A stretch of DNA of 64,000 bases from Microbacterium nymphoidis (GTDB lineage: Bacteria > Actinomycetota > Actinomycetes > Actinomycetales > Microbacteriaceae). The stretch lies in NCBI RefSeq assembly GCF_021044885.1, contig NZ_JAJNOD010000002.1:372001-436000 (forward strand). The letters run 5' to 3'. A program made the position numbers and the translations under genes. Every line of letters begins with the position of its first letter. Position 1 is the stretch's first letter. The notes below the pieces were generated by a model. The model was not told the origin of the DNA. It saw only the letters and a program-made list of their open reading frames with translations, and did not search any database. Of the stretch, positions 1-8,305 are shown piece by piece.

Positions 1-401
1 ACAAGGAGCTCGCGTACGACGCCCTGGATCGGGTGGGGATCCTCCCCAAGCTCTACGATCGTGCCTCGGCCCTGTCGGGCGGACAGCAGCAGCGCGTCGC
101 GATCGCGCGCGCTCTGGCGCAGCAGCCGCGCATCGTGCTCGCCGACGAACCCGTCGCGAGCCTGGACCCGCCCACCGCCCACGGCGTGATGACGGACCTG
201 CAGGACATCAACCGCGACCTCGGGATCACGGTGCTGGTGAACCTGCACCTGCTGGATCTCGCGCGCGAGTTCGGCACCCGGATGATCGGGATGCGGGGCG
301 GCACGGTCGTCTACGACGGTCCCGCGGCCACGGCCACCGATGCCGATTTCGAGGAGATCTACGGTCGCTCCCTCACCACCGCGGACCGGTCCGGCGCATG
401 A
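1..401 (+). CDS. phnC: Phosphonate-type ABC transporter ATP-binding protein, 3' part
   Basis: The gene runs in from the left edge; the frame is open from base 3, so only the last ~132 codons are present. Visible are the ABC signature [15 protein letters not shown], Walker B IVLADEP followed by VASLDP, and a switch histidine in [10 protein letters not shown], all of the cytoplasmic ATPase that powers import. Its stop overlaps the start of the first permease by ATGA, and two PhnE-type permeases follow, which points to the phosphonate/phosphite family (PhnC) rather than another ABC class. The binding protein (PhnD) is not in the window and probably lies upstream. No C-P lyase genes are visible, so the substrate could be phosphonate, phosphite or another phosphorus compound. 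Confidence 0.85.
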   Translation, partial: KELAYDALDRVGILPKLYDRASALSGGQQQRVAIARALAQQPRIVLADEPVASLDPPTAHGVMTDLQDINRDLGITVLVNLHLLDLAREFGTRMIGMRGGTVVYDGPAATATDADFEEIYGRSLTTADRSGA

Positions 402-1216
402 GTTCGGTGACTCTCGCCAATGGCCGCAGCGTGACGCTTCCGGAGCGTCCTCGCGGCCGGTGGAAGCTGTGGGCCATCGCCGCCGTGGTCATCGCGATCA
501 CCGTCATCATGTGCCTGCCCGGTATCGGCATCGGTTTCGATCTGCAGGCGATCGTGCGCAATTGGCAGCACGGCGCCGACAAGGTCGTCAAGCTCCTGAT
601 GCCGGACTGGGCGTTCTTCCCACGCACCGTGGCGCCCTGGGTGGAGACGCTGCAGATGGCCGTGATCGCCACCGCGGTCGCCTCGGTGATCGCGCTGCCG
701 GTGAGCTTCTGGGCGGCTCGTCCGAGCAACCCCAACGCGTGGTCGCGCGGCGTGGTGCGGACGGTCCTCAACGTCATCCGCTCCATCCCGGACCTGCTGT
801 ACGCCGCGGTGCTCGTGGCGATGGTGGGCGTCGGTGCCCTGCCCGGCATCCTCGCGCTGGTCATCTTCAATCTCGGCATCATCGTCAAGCTGGTCTCGGA
901 GGCCATCGACATCACCGACGCCGGGCCGATCGAGGCTGGCCGGGCGGCCGGTGGCACGCAGACGCAGATCAACCGCGCCCTGGTGCTTCCCGACACCTGG
1001 CCGGCGTTCGCCAGCCAGGTGCTGTTCGTGTTCGAGCTGAACGTTCGTGCCTCCACCGTCCTGGGTCTGGTCGGGGCGGGCGGCATGGGGCTGCTGATCG
1101 ACTCGGTTCGTACGTTCTACCGCTACGATCAGCTCTCGCTCATCATCCTGGAGATCCTCATCGTGGTGATCGTCATCGACGTGGTCAGCGATGCCATCCG
1201 ACGGAGGCTCGTATGA
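398..1216 (+). CDS. phnE: Phosphonate ABC transporter permease 1
   Basis: A 272-residue integral membrane protein of the binding-protein-dependent permease family. A hydrophobic segment lies near residues 25-50, followed by the membrane core. The cytoplasmic EAA loop that docks on the ATPase reads [13 protein letters not shown], and the PhnE-like stretch [17 protein letters not shown] is close to the C-terminus. The start ATG overlaps the phnC stop and the stop overlaps the next permease start, so the three are translationally coupled. The pairing of two PhnE paralogues is typical of PhnCDE-E systems, in which the permeases form a heterodimer. Confidence 0.88.
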   Translation: MSSVTLANGRSVTLPERPRGRWKLWAIAAVVIAITVIMCLPGIGIGFDLQAIVRNWQHGADKVVKLLMPDWAFFPRTVAPWVETLQMAVIATAVASVIALPVSFWAARPSNPNAWSRGVVRTVLNVIRSIPDLLYAAVLVAMVGVGALPGILALVIFNLGIIVKLVSEAIDITDAGPIEAGRAAGGTQTQINRALVLPDTWPAFASQVLFVFELNVRASTVLGLVGAGGMGLLIDSVRTFYRYDQLSLIILEILIVVIVIDVVSDAIRRRLV

Positions 1217-2040
1217 GCGCCGTCGGCCTCGCGCGCCCCGCGTCCTCGTTGCCCGTCCAGCCCCGCCATCCGTGGCGGCTTCTCGTCGGCGGTGCGGTCA
1301 CCGTCGTGGTGCTGGTGGCGTTCTGGTCGGTGGACATCACCTGGTCGCGCCTCGCCGATCTGCCGGCGGAGATCATCCGCTACGTCGGCCTGATGTTCGC
1401 CTCGCCCAACTGGGCGAAGCTGCCCGACGCCCTGCTGCAGACCTGGCGATCCATCGAGATGGCCTGGATCGGCACGGTGCTCGGCATCATCCTCGCCACG
1501 CCGGTCAGCTTCTTCGCCGCGCGCGGATTCGGCCCTGCCTGGCTGCGGTGGCTGCTGCGCGGGATCTTCTCGCTGATCCGGGCCGTACCGGAGATCATCT
1601 TCGCCATCATCATCCTCTCCGTCACCGGCCTCACTCCGCTGACGGGAGCCCTGGCCCTCGCGATCAATGGTGTCGGCACCCTCGGCAAGTGGGGGTACGA
1701 GGCGGTCGAGGCGGTCACTCCGGGCCCGATCGAGGCGGCGCGCGCCGCAGGAGGCGGGACCCTGCAGGTGATCCGGTGGGGCGTGTGGCCGCAGGTCGCG
1801 CCGGCCTTCCTGTCGTTCTGGCTGTACCGCTTCGAGATCAACGTCCGCTCGTCCGCGGTGCTCGGACTGATCGGCGTCGGCGGCATCGGCGACATGCTGA
1901 CCTCCTACACCCAGTACCGTGAGTGGTCGACGGTCGGCGTGCTGCTGATCGTCGTGGTGGTCGTCACGATGGCCATCGACGCCGTCTCCGGGGCGCTGCG
2001 CCGGCGGATCATGGAGGGTGCACGTGTCAAGCAGCAGTGA
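1213..2040 (+). CDS. phnE: Phosphonate ABC transporter permease 2
   Basis: A 275-residue membrane permease, second half of the transport channel. It shows a membrane segment near residues 22-40, the EAA loop EAARAAGGGTLQV and the family stretch NVRSSAVLGLIGVGGIG. The chosen ATG at 1213 overlaps the preceding stop by four bases. The reading frame stays open far upstream, but that part is antisense or shadow to permease 1. The 3' end overlaps the start of the RpiR-type regulator. Function follows from similarity to its partner and operon position; the substrate is not determined by sequence alone. Confidence 0.88.
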   Translation: MSAVGLARPASSLPVQPRHPWRLLVGGAVTVVVLVAFWSVDITWSRLADLPAEIIRYVGLMFASPNWAKLPDALLQTWRSIEMAWIGTVLGIILATPVSFFAARGFGPAWLRWLLRGIFSLIRAVPEIIFAIIILSVTGLTPLTGALALAINGVGTLGKWGYEAVEAVTPGPIEAARAAGGGTLQVIRWGVWPQVAPAFLSFWLYRFEINVRSSAVLGLIGVGGIGDMLTSYTQYREWSTVGVLLIVVVVVTMAIDAVSGALRRRIMEGARVKQQ

Positions 2041-2899
2041 GCCGGGAGCGCGCAGTGCCCCGCCCAGTGTGCGCATCGCTACGGTGCTGAACTCGCTTCA
2101 GCCCACCGAGCGACGCGTGGCGGATCTGGTGCTGCAGTCGCCCGAGACCGTCGTGGAGCTGACCGCCCAGGAGCTCGCTGACCGGGTGGGGATCGGGCGC
2201 TCCAGCGTGATCCGCGCCTGTCAGAGCTTCGGCTATCGCGGCTTCCCGCAGCTGCGGGTGGCGCTGGCGGCCGAACTCGCCGCGCACGGCGACAGCGGCA
2301 CGGACTACGACGAGAGCGTCGTGGGACGTATGCGCGCGGCCATCGATCGTGTGGCGCAGTCGCTCCCGCAGGCGATCAGCATGCTGGACGACGAGGTCGT
2401 GTCGGCGGCGGTGCGTTCGGTGGCCGAGGCGCGGCGCCTGCTGGTCGTCGCCAACGGGCTGTCGGCGCCGATCGCGAGCGACCTGTCGATGCGGCTCACC
2501 GCGGTGGGTCGGCCCGCGGAGTTCGTTCCGGATGCGATCGCCCAGCAGATCGCCGCGAGCGGTCTCGGCTGGCAGGACGTGTGTCTCGTGATCTCCGGGT
2601 CAGGAGCCAACGAGTCGTCGCTGCGTGCCGCTGCGGCCGCCCGGAATGCGGCGAGCATCGTCGCGTTGACCTCGTTCGCGTCGTCTGCGCTGACCGAGCT
2701 GGCGGATCGGTCACTGGTGATCGCGCCCTCGGGCGTCTCCTTCCGCGACGAGCTGGAGCACACCTCCCGCGTGGCTCACGCTGTCTTCGTGGAGGTCTTC
2801 GTCGATGCCGTCGCCCGCGAGCTCGGCTCGCGGGCCGCGGATGCGCGCGGTCGTGTGCTCGAGATCCTCTCGGAGAACCTCACCGACGCCGGCGAGTAG
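2024..2899 (+). CDS. MurR/RpiR family transcriptional regulator (HTH + SIS)
   Basis: A 291-residue regulator with an N-terminal HTH_6 domain (about residues 15-90, including ELTAQELADRVGIGRSSVIR) and a C-terminal SIS domain (about 115-270, with VVANGLSAPIASDLSMRL and CLVISGSGANESS) that in this family senses phosphosugars or similar ligands. I place the start at GTG 2024, five bases after GGAGGG at 2013-2018; an in-frame GTG at 2018 would overlap that ribosome site. The gene overlaps the end of phnE, so it is the last member of the phosphonate importer operon and probably controls it. A strong terminator follows. An RpiR-type regulator with a phosphonate importer is a less common pairing than GntR-type PhnF. 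Confidence 0.85.
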   Translation: MSSSSEPGARSAPPSVRIATVLNSLQPTERRVADLVLQSPETVVELTAQELADRVGIGRSSVIRACQSFGYRGFPQLRVALAAELAAHGDSGTDYDESVVGRMRAAIDRVAQSLPQAISMLDDEVVSAAVRSVAEARRLLVVANGLSAPIASDLSMRLTAVGRPAEFVPDAIAQQIAASGLGWQDVCLVISGSGANESSLRAAAAARNAASIVALTSFASSALTELADRSLVIAPSGVSFRDELEHTSRVAHAVFVEVFVDAVARELGSRAADARGRVLEILSENLTDAGE

Positions 2900-2917
2900 C
2901 CACCCGAACCTCGAGAA

Positions 2918-2949
2918 CGCAGCCCGGACGCGGTCCGGGCTGCGTTTTT
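2918..2949 (+). terminator. Rho-independent terminator of the phosphonate operon
   Basis: A perfect 12-bp stem (2918-2929 with 2933-2944), a 3-base loop and five T residues at 2945-2949, starting 18 bases after the regulator stop codon. Confidence 0.93.
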
Positions 2950-3004
2950 CGTCGTCCCCGAGGGGGGACTGCTCCGGATGGGGCGAAATGGTTTGATCTT
3001 GCAC

Positions 3005-3018
3005 AGTCAAGATTGACT
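3005..3018. promoter_or_regulatory. Palindrome AGTCAAgaTTGACT, candidate PadR operator
   Basis: A perfect 6-2-6 palindrome 51 bases before the start of the binding-protein gene. The half-site AGTCAA is the core of the longer palindrome at 8306-8331 in front of the flavin reductase gene next to the PadR gene. TTGATC (2993-2998) and TATGTT (3019-3024) flank it and could be promoter elements, though their 20-base spacing is long. Binding by the PadR protein is inferred. Confidence 0.6.
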
Positions 3019-3068
3019 ATGTTACTTTGATCGAGCCAATCAATGACGAAGGCCGAGAAGGGACCCCC

Positions 3069-4178
3069 ATGGCCACTCCCTCTGCGCAGCGCACCCGACG
3101 ACGGGTAGCCGCCACTGTGACGACCGCACTCTCTCTGACACTCGTGTTCACCGGCTGCTCGACGCAGTCGAACTCATCGACCGCAGCCCCCAGTAACGCG
3201 GCCGTCGACGCGGACACGTGCGCGCGGAACAAGGCGGTCGGCACCATCACCTACATCTCCGGTTACGGCTACTCCGCCAGCGCGGGGCAGATGGACGTGT
3301 TCCTCGCCCAGGAGCTGGGCTACTTCGACGAGCTGTGCCTGGATGTCGAGATCAACGCCTCCGGAGCCAACGGGCAGCAGCTCGTGGCAGCGGGTCAGGC
3401 GCAGTTCACGGCGCTCGGCAGCGCCAGCGACGTGATGCTCGCCGCCGCGAACTCGAAGAACCTGACCGCGATCGCCACGTACGGCACGACGCCGCCGTTC
3501 TCGATCTTCGGGAACGACAAGCTTCAGTCCCTGAAGGATCTCGAGGGCGGGTCGCTCGGTTACTTCATCAATCTCACCCCGATCGCATCCGCGATGCTGG
3601 ACAACGCGGGCGTCGACGCGTCGAAGGTCGAGATGGTGAAGATGACCAATTACGATCCGACGGTGGTCGTGCGCGACCAGGTCGACGCCATCGTGGGGTA
3701 CGCCTCCAACCAGCCGCAGGCGCTGCGCGCGGCGGATCAGCCGTTCGTCGAGTTCCTTCCTGATGAGTTCGACGTGCAGGGCACCTACAACGTGATGGAG
3801 GTCAACTCGAAGTTCCTCTCGGAGCACCGCGAGGTGGCGGCGGACTTCATGCGGGCGAGCCTGCGGGCGCTGGGGGAGTGCCTGGAGCAGTCCGACATGT
3901 GCATCGACAAGCTCGCGGCCCTCGCCGAAGCGAACAACCAGGGTGCCGCGTTCCCGCGCGAACAGCTGGCGCGCACCTGGGAGGTCGAGTCCGCCTGGGT
4001 GCGTGACAGCACTGGCGGTGCCCCCGGCGTGCAGACGGCGGCGATGTGGGAGCCCGAGTATGCGCTCGTGCAGAAGTACGGCGACGTGAAGAGCCTTCCC
4101 GCCATCGCGGACATGATGGACGAGGACCTCGTCGCCGACCTGTACCAGGGCGACGCTCTCGTCTGGCCGGCGAAATGA
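3069..4178 (+). CDS. NitT/TauT-type ABC transporter substrate-binding lipoprotein
   Basis: A 369-residue secreted binding protein. The N-terminus has arginines (RTRRR), a hydrophobic stretch and a lipobox ending LVFTGCS, so it should be lipid-anchored outside the membrane. The body resembles the SsuA/TauA/ThiY class (YGYSASAGQMDVFLAQELGYF, ASGANGQQLVAAGQAQFTAL, MEVNSKFLSEH). ATG 3069 is chosen over an in-frame TTG at 3027 because it follows GAAGGG and gives a normal signal peptide. Its stop overlaps the ATPase start by ATGA. The neighbouring FMN monooxygenase suggests the substrate is a compound cleaved oxidatively, such as an organosulfur compound or an aminocarboxylate; the exact substrate is not visible. 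Confidence 0.87.
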   Translation: MATPSAQRTRRRVAATVTTALSLTLVFTGCSTQSNSSTAAPSNAAVDADTCARNKAVGTITYISGYGYSASAGQMDVFLAQELGYFDELCLDVEINASGANGQQLVAAGQAQFTALGSASDVMLAAANSKNLTAIATYGTTPPFSIFGNDKLQSLKDLEGGSLGYFINLTPIASAMLDNAGVDASKVEMVKMTNYDPTVVVRDQVDAIVGYASNQPQALRAADQPFVEFLPDEFDVQGTYNVMEVNSKFLSEHREVAADFMRASLRALGECLEQSDMCIDKLAALAEANNQGAAFPREQLARTWEVESAWVRDSTGGAPGVQTAAMWEPEYALVQKYGDVKSLPAIADMMDEDLVADLYQGDALVWPAK

Positions 4179-4969
4179 TGGCGGCCGGAGCGGGCGTCGA
4201 GGTTCGCGGCGTCAGCAAGTCGTTCGGCGTGGACGGCAAGCGCGTGACGGTGCTCGACGACATCAGTCTCACGATCGGCATGGGTGAGTTCGTCTCGGTC
4301 ATCGGCCCGAGCGGCAGCGGGAAATCGACGCTGCTGAAAGTGGTCGCCGGACTCCTCGACGCCGATTCCGGATCCGTCACGATCGACGGCGAGCCCGTGC
4401 GGGAGGCGTCACGCAAGAAGAACATCGGCCTGGTGCCGCAGTCGCCGGCGCTGCTGCCGTGGAAGACGGTGCTGGAGAACGTGCGCCTGCCCGTGCAGAT
4501 CAATCGCGCTGCCAACGGCAAGCGCCAGCTGCGCGATCCGGAGGAGCTGCTTCGCACCTTCGGGCTGGGGCACGCGATTCACAAGCACCCCGGTCAGCTC
4601 TCCGGCGGCATGCAGCAGCGTGCGGCGATCGCCCGCGCCTTCGCCTTCGACCCCGCCATCATGCTGATGGATGAGCCGTTCTCCGCGCTGGATGAGATGA
4701 ACCGTGATCTGCAGCGCATCGCGCTGCTGGATTTCTGGCAGTCCAACCGCAAAGCCGTCATGTTCGTGACGCACTCGGTGCCCGAGGCGATCATGCTCTC
4801 GGATCGAGTGGTGGTGATGTCCGCTCACCCCGGGCGCATCGCCGATGTCATCGACATCGATCTTCCCCGCCCTCGGGATGAAGACGCCTATGCCACCGAC
4901 GCGTTCCGTGACATCGAAGCGGTCGTTCGCCGTTCCCTTCGCGCGCAGATGGAGCAGGTCCATGTCTGA
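4175..4969 (+). CDS. NitT/TauT-type ABC transporter ATP-binding protein (SsuB-like)
   Basis: A 264-residue ATPase with Walker A GPSGSGKST at residues 44-52, Q-loop VPQSP, signature LSGGMQQRAAIARAF, Walker B IMLMDEP, and switch histidine in VTHSVPEA. The start ATG 4175 overlaps the binding-protein stop; an open stretch upstream to 4046 is a shadow of that gene. The C-terminal codons (MEQVHV) sit inside the first copy of a 70-bp tandem duplication that repeats the end of this gene and the start of the permease. It energises the importer together with the 5032-5883 permease. Confidence 0.9.
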   Translation: MMAAGAGVEVRGVSKSFGVDGKRVTVLDDISLTIGMGEFVSVIGPSGSGKSTLLKVVAGLLDADSGSVTIDGEPVREASRKKNIGLVPQSPALLPWKTVLENVRLPVQINRAANGKRQLRDPEELLRTFGLGHAIHKHPGQLSGGMQQRAAIARAFAFDPAIMLMDEPFSALDEMNRDLQRIALLDFWQSNRKAVMFVTHSVPEAIMLSDRVVVMSAHPGRIADVIDIDLPRPRDEDAYATDAFRDIEAVVRRSLRAQMEQVHV

Positions 4970-5064
4970 GACGAGAACGATTCGCCGCACCGCCGTTCGC
5001 CGGTGCCCTTGCGCACAGAGGGAGCAGGTCCATGTCTGACACCGACACCATTCGCACCACAGCC
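4925..5064 (+). repeat. 70-bp imperfect tandem duplication over the ATPase/permease junction
   Basis: Copy 1 is 4925-4994 and copy 2 is 4995-5064, aligned without gaps at an offset of exactly 70 bases. The ribosome site and start block GGAGCAGGTCCATGTCTGA is identical in both (from 4951 and 5021). The duplicated segment covers the last ATPase codons and the first permease codons, leaving a mini-ORF between the two real genes. Confidence 0.9.
4962..5039 (+). CDS. 25-codon relic ORF made by the junction duplication
   Basis: It starts at the ATG in copy 1 of the 70-bp duplication. It begins MSETRTIRRT, like the permease start (MSDTDTIRTT), and ends REQVHV, like the ATPase end (MEQVHV), so it is a chimera of the two gene ends. 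Its start overlaps the ATPase stop and its stop overlaps the permease start, both in the same way as the ancestral junction, so ribosomes could translate through it. A functional peptide is unlikely; it may simply preserve translational coupling. Confidence 0.5.
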   Translation: MSETRTIRRTAVRRCPCAQREQVHV

Positions 5065-5883
5065 ACCGGCACCCTCCTCACCCGTGAGGCCCGTGCCGCA
5101 GGCAGACGCGGCGCGCCCGCCTGGCTCCGGCCCGGCGCGTGGCTGCCCACCGTGATCACCTTCGTCATCGCGGCGATCCTCTGGCAGATCGTCGCCATCG
5201 CGAACCCCTACGTGATCCCCGCGCTGAACGACATCGGGGCGAGTCTCCTCGAGGACGCGGGCATGTACTGGGCGAACTTCCTCACCACCCTGCTGGAAGT
5301 GGTGGTGGGCGCCGCGAGCGGCATTCTCGCCGGCTTCCTCGTGGCCGTCGTGATGGCGGAGTTCCGCATCATCGAGCGGGCCGTGATGCCGCTCGTGGTG
5401 ATCGTGATGGTCACCCCGATCGTCGCCATCGCGCCTGCCCTGGTGGTGGCGTTCGGATTCGGCATGGTGCCGAAGTTCATCGTCACCGCACTCGTGGTGT
5501 TCTTCCCGATGCTCGTCAACGCCCTCGCTGGTCTCCGCGACGTCGACCCCCGCGCTCTGGACGTGTTTCACACGCTGCACGCCAGCCGCTGGGAGACATT
5601 CCGTGAACTGCGTCTGCCGGGCAGTCTGCCGTATGTGTTCGCGGGACTGCGGATCGCCCTGCCGATGGCCGTCGTCGGTGCCGCGGTGGCGGAGTTCGTC
5701 GCCGCCGGTCAGCAGGCCGGGCTCGGCTCGCTGGTGACGACCTCGGCCGCGCAGGCCAACCTCCCCGTCACCTGGGGCGCCATCACCCTCCTCGCGCTGC
5801 TCGGCGTGCTGCTCATCGTCCTCCTCGCCGTGGTGCGCAAGCGCGTGCTGTGGTGGAGCGATGGCGACGTCAACGCGCGCTGA
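5032..5883 (+). CDS. NitT/TauT-type ABC transporter permease (SsuC-like)
   Basis: A 283-residue inner-membrane permease. After a polar N-terminus (about residues 1-35) it has a first membrane segment (PTVITFVIAAILWQIVAIA), then the permease domain with the EAA-like loop (DVFHTLHASRWETFRELRLPG in segments, near 180-200) and a hydrophobic C-terminus (LLALLGVLLIVLLAVV). ATG 5032 is chosen because GGAGCAGG lies just before it; an identical start at 4962 in the duplicated copy leads only to a 25-codon ORF. It should form a homodimeric channel with the 4175-4969 ATPase. Confidence 0.88.
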   Translation: MSDTDTIRTTATGTLLTREARAAGRRGAPAWLRPGAWLPTVITFVIAAILWQIVAIANPYVIPALNDIGASLLEDAGMYWANFLTTLLEVVVGAASGILAGFLVAVVMAEFRIIERAVMPLVVIVMVTPIVAIAPALVVAFGFGMVPKFIVTALVVFFPMLVNALAGLRDVDPRALDVFHTLHASRWETFRELRLPGSLPYVFAGLRIALPMAVVGAAVAEFVAAGQQAGLGSLVTTSAAQANLPVTWGAITLLALLGVLLIVLLAVVRKRVLWWSDGDVNAR

Positions 5884-5916
5884 GTCCACAGACCTCACAA
5901 CAGAAAGGCAACACCC

Positions 5917-7272
5917 ATGGTGAAGCAGCTGCGGCTCGGCCTGTTCGAGAACGCACAGGCCAACGACTCGGGAACGGCCACCTGGCGTCACCCGGACAAC
6001 GGACGCTACCTCTTCGACAAACTCGACTACTGGCGCGACACCGCGCGCATGGTCGAGGACGCCGGGTTCGATTTCCTCTTCCTCGCCGATGCGTGGGGCT
6101 GGGCCGACGTAGCGGGCGAGCGTCCGGAGATCTGCAGCGTGGAAGGTCTCGACCTGCCGCGACTGGACCCGGCGATCATCCTCGGGGCGCTGATTCCCGA
6201 GACCACCCGCCTCGGGCTGGTCGCCACGGGATCCACGCTGCTGGAGCCGCCCTACGCGTTCGCGCGCCGGATGGCGACCCTGGACATCCTCTCCGGCGGC
6301 CGCATCGGCTGGAACGTGGTGACCACGGGGACGGCCGACACCGCCGTGCAGGGCTTCGGCGTTCCGATGGTGGGCCACGACGACCGGTACGAGATGGCGG
6401 ACGACTTCATGCAGGTGGTCTACAAGTTGTGGGAGCAGGCCTGGGAGGAGGGCGCGCTGGAGCGTGACAAGTCCGGCCGGTTCGCCGACCCGGGCAAGGT
6501 GCACCGCATCTCCCACGACGGCAAGTACTTCCGCTCGCACGGCTTCGGCAACACGTCCCGCTCTCCCCAGGGCACACCGCTCCTGCTGCAGGCGGGTGCT
6601 TCGCCCGCGGGGCGCGCGTTCGGCGGCAAGCACGGAGAGGCGATGTTCGTCGGCTCCGGCACGGTCGAACAGCTCCGTGGACATTCCACCGCGATCCGCC
6701 AGGAAGCGGTGGCGAACGGTCGCCGCGCCGACGAGGTGAAGATCCTGTCGGCCTTCTCCGCCGTGATCGGCGCAACCGAGGAGGAGGCGCAGCGCAAGTA
6801 CGCGTCGGTGGCGGAGGCGCAGAACCCCGACGTCACGGTGGCCTCCTACGCGTGGTTCACGGGACTGGATCTGTCCGCGTATGCGCCGGAGACGCCGATG
6901 AGCGAACTGCACACCGAGCTGTCGCAGACGCAGGTGGCGCGCTTCGCGGACAAGACGGTGGGCGATGTGCTCCGCGACTGGCACGGGCACGGCGTCGGAG
7001 CGCGTCCGGTCGTGGGAACCGCGGAGCAGGTGGCGGATCGGATGATCGAGCTCGCCGACGGCGCGGACCTCGACGGATTCCTGTTCTCGCCGGTGATCCC
7101 GCCGGCGTCGACGAAGGACTTCATCGAGCAGGTGCTGCCGATCCTCCGGGAGCGCGGCGCGATCGCCGAGCCGAGTGATGAGCCCCAGACGCTGCGCGAG
7201 CGCATCATGGGAACGTCCTCGCCCGCGCTCGCCGACTCGCACCCCGGAGCCGCGTACCGCGCGCGGCGCTGA
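5917..7272 (+). CDS. NtaA/SnaA/DszA (SoxA)-family FMN-dependent monooxygenase
   Basis: A 451-residue bacterial-luciferase-fold enzyme of the two-component class, which uses FMNH2 supplied by a separate reductase and O2. Typical family stretches are visible: DTARMVEDAGFDFLFLADAW near the N-terminus, ATGSTLLEPPYAFARRMATL, SGGRIGWNVVTT, DRYEMADDFMQV and the late HGKYFRSHGF-like segment (HDGKYFRSHGF). Relatives include nitrilotriacetate monooxygenase and dibenzothiophene-sulfone monooxygenase. It lies 33 bases behind the ABC permease, after AGAAAGG, and its flavin reductase and a riboflavin kinase are encoded 1.1 kb downstream. The substrate is presumably what the ABC system imports; C-S or C-N cleavage both remain possible. 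Confidence 0.88.
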   Translation: MVKQLRLGLFENAQANDSGTATWRHPDNGRYLFDKLDYWRDTARMVEDAGFDFLFLADAWGWADVAGERPEICSVEGLDLPRLDPAIILGALIPETTRLGLVATGSTLLEPPYAFARRMATLDILSGGRIGWNVVTTGTADTAVQGFGVPMVGHDDRYEMADDFMQVVYKLWEQAWEEGALERDKSGRFADPGKVHRISHDGKYFRSHGFGNTSRSPQGTPLLLQAGASPAGRAFGGKHGEAMFVGSGTVEQLRGHSTAIRQEAVANGRRADEVKILSAFSAVIGATEEEAQRKYASVAEAQNPDVTVASYAWFTGLDLSAYAPETPMSELHTELSQTQVARFADKTVGDVLRDWHGHGVGARPVVGTAEQVADRMIELADGADLDGFLFSPVIPPASTKDFIEQVLPILRERGAIAEPSDEPQTLRERIMGTSSPALADSHPGAAYRARR

Positions 7273-7282
7273 ACCGTCTCTG

Positions 7283-7319
7283 ACGACAAGACCCCCGACG
7301 GCGTCGGGGGTCTTGTCGT
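7283..7319 (+). terminator. Hairpin terminator after the monooxygenase gene
   Basis: A perfect 17-bp stem (7283-7299 with 7303-7319) with a 3-base loop, 10 bases past the monooxygenase stop. There is no long T tract, but the stem is very stable. Confidence 0.85.
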
Positions 7320-7330
7320 ATCGGTTCAGC

Positions 7331-7645
7331 CGGTCTTCTCCGTCCGTGCGACCTCAGCACGCTGCGGGGCTCTGCCGGTCTTCTTTGTCCGTGTGGTCTC
7401 AGTACGCTGCGGGGCTCTGCCGGTCTTCTTTGTCCGTGTGGTCTCAGTACGCTGCGGGGCTCAGTCGGTCTTCTTTGTCCGTGTGGTCTCAGTACGCTGC
7501 GGGGCTCAGTCGGTCTTCTTTGTCCGTGTGGTCTCGGTACGCTGCGGGGCTCAGTCGGTCTTCTTTGTCCGTGTGGTCTCGGTACGCTGCGGGGCTCAGT
7601 CGGTCTTCTTTGTCCGTGCGATCTCAGCACGCTGCGGGGCTCTGC
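7331..7645. repeat. Seven tandem copies of a 45-bp repeat
   Basis: Head-to-tail units start at 7331, 7376, 7421, 7466, 7511, 7556 and 7601, each beginning CGGTCTTCT and ending GCTGCGGGGCTCAGT or GCTGCGGGGCTCTGC. The inner copies are nearly identical; the outer copies 1 and 7 share variants with each other. There are no spacers, so it is not CRISPR. It fills the 377-base gap between the monooxygenase (+) and the PadR gene (-). Because 45 is a multiple of three, long open frames run through it, but none has a start context or a plausible protein. Confidence 0.95.
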
Positions 7646-7649
7646 CGGT

Positions 7650-8243
7650 TCAATCCGTGCGGGGGACCGGGTCGGGAACCGACTCGCCGGCGAACACGTA
7701 CTCACCGTTGCGCAGCCGTTCCAGCAGCCGCATGGCCCACTCCTTCTCCGCGACGAGTCGCGCCGTCGAGAGATCGAAGATCTCCCGGACGTAGCGCGGT
7801 GTGGTGTCGGAGCGCAGCGTGTCCTCGACGTTGAAGCCGTTGGTGGTGATGATCGCGTCGCTCTTGATGAGGCGGTGCTCGAGGCCGGCGATGACCTCCT
7901 GGCGGCTGAGCACGAACATGAACGAGGCGATGGTCATGACCGACTGGGTGTCGAACGGCTCCACGTTCCAGAGGTTCTCGCGCAGCATGCGCTGCAGTTC
8001 TACCTCGCCGGTGGGAGTGATCTTGTACGTGGTGCGAGCGGGACGCTTGCCGTCCGTCTCCGTGCCGGCCTCGCGGATGTACCCGTCCACTTCGAGAGCG
8101 CGCAGGGCGTTGTAGATGGAACCAGGCTGGATGTGCGCCCATTCGTCCACGTGCCAGCTCATCAGCTCGCGGCGCAGGAAGTATCCGTGCACCGGCTGGA
8201 ACTGCTTCACGGCACCGAGGACGACGAGGCGTGTGGTCGACAT
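7650..8243 (-). CDS. PadR family transcriptional regulator
   Basis: A 197-residue regulator. The N-terminal PadR winged helix (about residues 1-80: RLVVLGAVKQFQPVHGYFLR, QPGSIYNALRALEVDGYI and the wing around RPARTTYKIT) is followed by a helical C-terminal dimerisation region. The start is taken as ATG 8243; a TTG two codons earlier is less likely. It is transcribed divergently from the flavin reductase, and the shared 98-base gap contains a perfect 26-base palindrome. PadR proteins usually repress their own and adjacent genes until a small aromatic or other ligand binds. This makes it the likely regulator of both the importer-monooxygenase operon and the reductase operon. Confidence 0.88.
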   Translation of the reverse strand: MSTTRLVVLGAVKQFQPVHGYFLRRELMSWHVDEWAHIQPGSIYNALRALEVDGYIREAGTETDGKRPARTTYKITPTGEVELQRMLRENLWNVEPFDTQSVMTIASFMFVLSRQEVIAGLEHRLIKSDAIITTNGFNVEDTLRSDTTPRYVREIFDLSTARLVAEKEWAMRLLERLRNGEYVFAGESVPDPVPRTD

Positions 8244-8295
8244 GGACAAAGCGTACTGAATGGTCCGTCCGGCACTTGCTGGGAGCGCCGAGCAT

Positions 8296-8301
8296 TAGTA
8301 T
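8296..8301 (+). promoter_or_regulatory. Candidate -10 box TAGTAT for the flavin reductase operon
   Basis: TAGTAT ends four bases before the palindrome at 8306, so the palindrome would cover the transcription start. No convincing -35 is seen at normal spacing. The element is placed by its relation to the operator and the 8342 start. Confidence 0.45.
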
Positions 8302-8305
8302 TCTC

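Noticed and set aside
340..1212. Long N-terminal extension of the second phnE permease
   Set aside because: The open frame is a shadow of phnC and permease 1; ATG 1213 with the ATGA overlap gives a normal permease length.
7331..7645. CRISPR-like array of direct repeats
   Set aside because: The 45-bp units are joined directly with no unique spacers, and no cas genes are present.
7205..7705. 166-codon minus-strand ORF with TEPRSVPRPHGQRR repeats
   Set aside because: It only reflects the 45-bp repeat read in an open frame; it overlaps the monooxygenase and PadR genes and lacks a start context.
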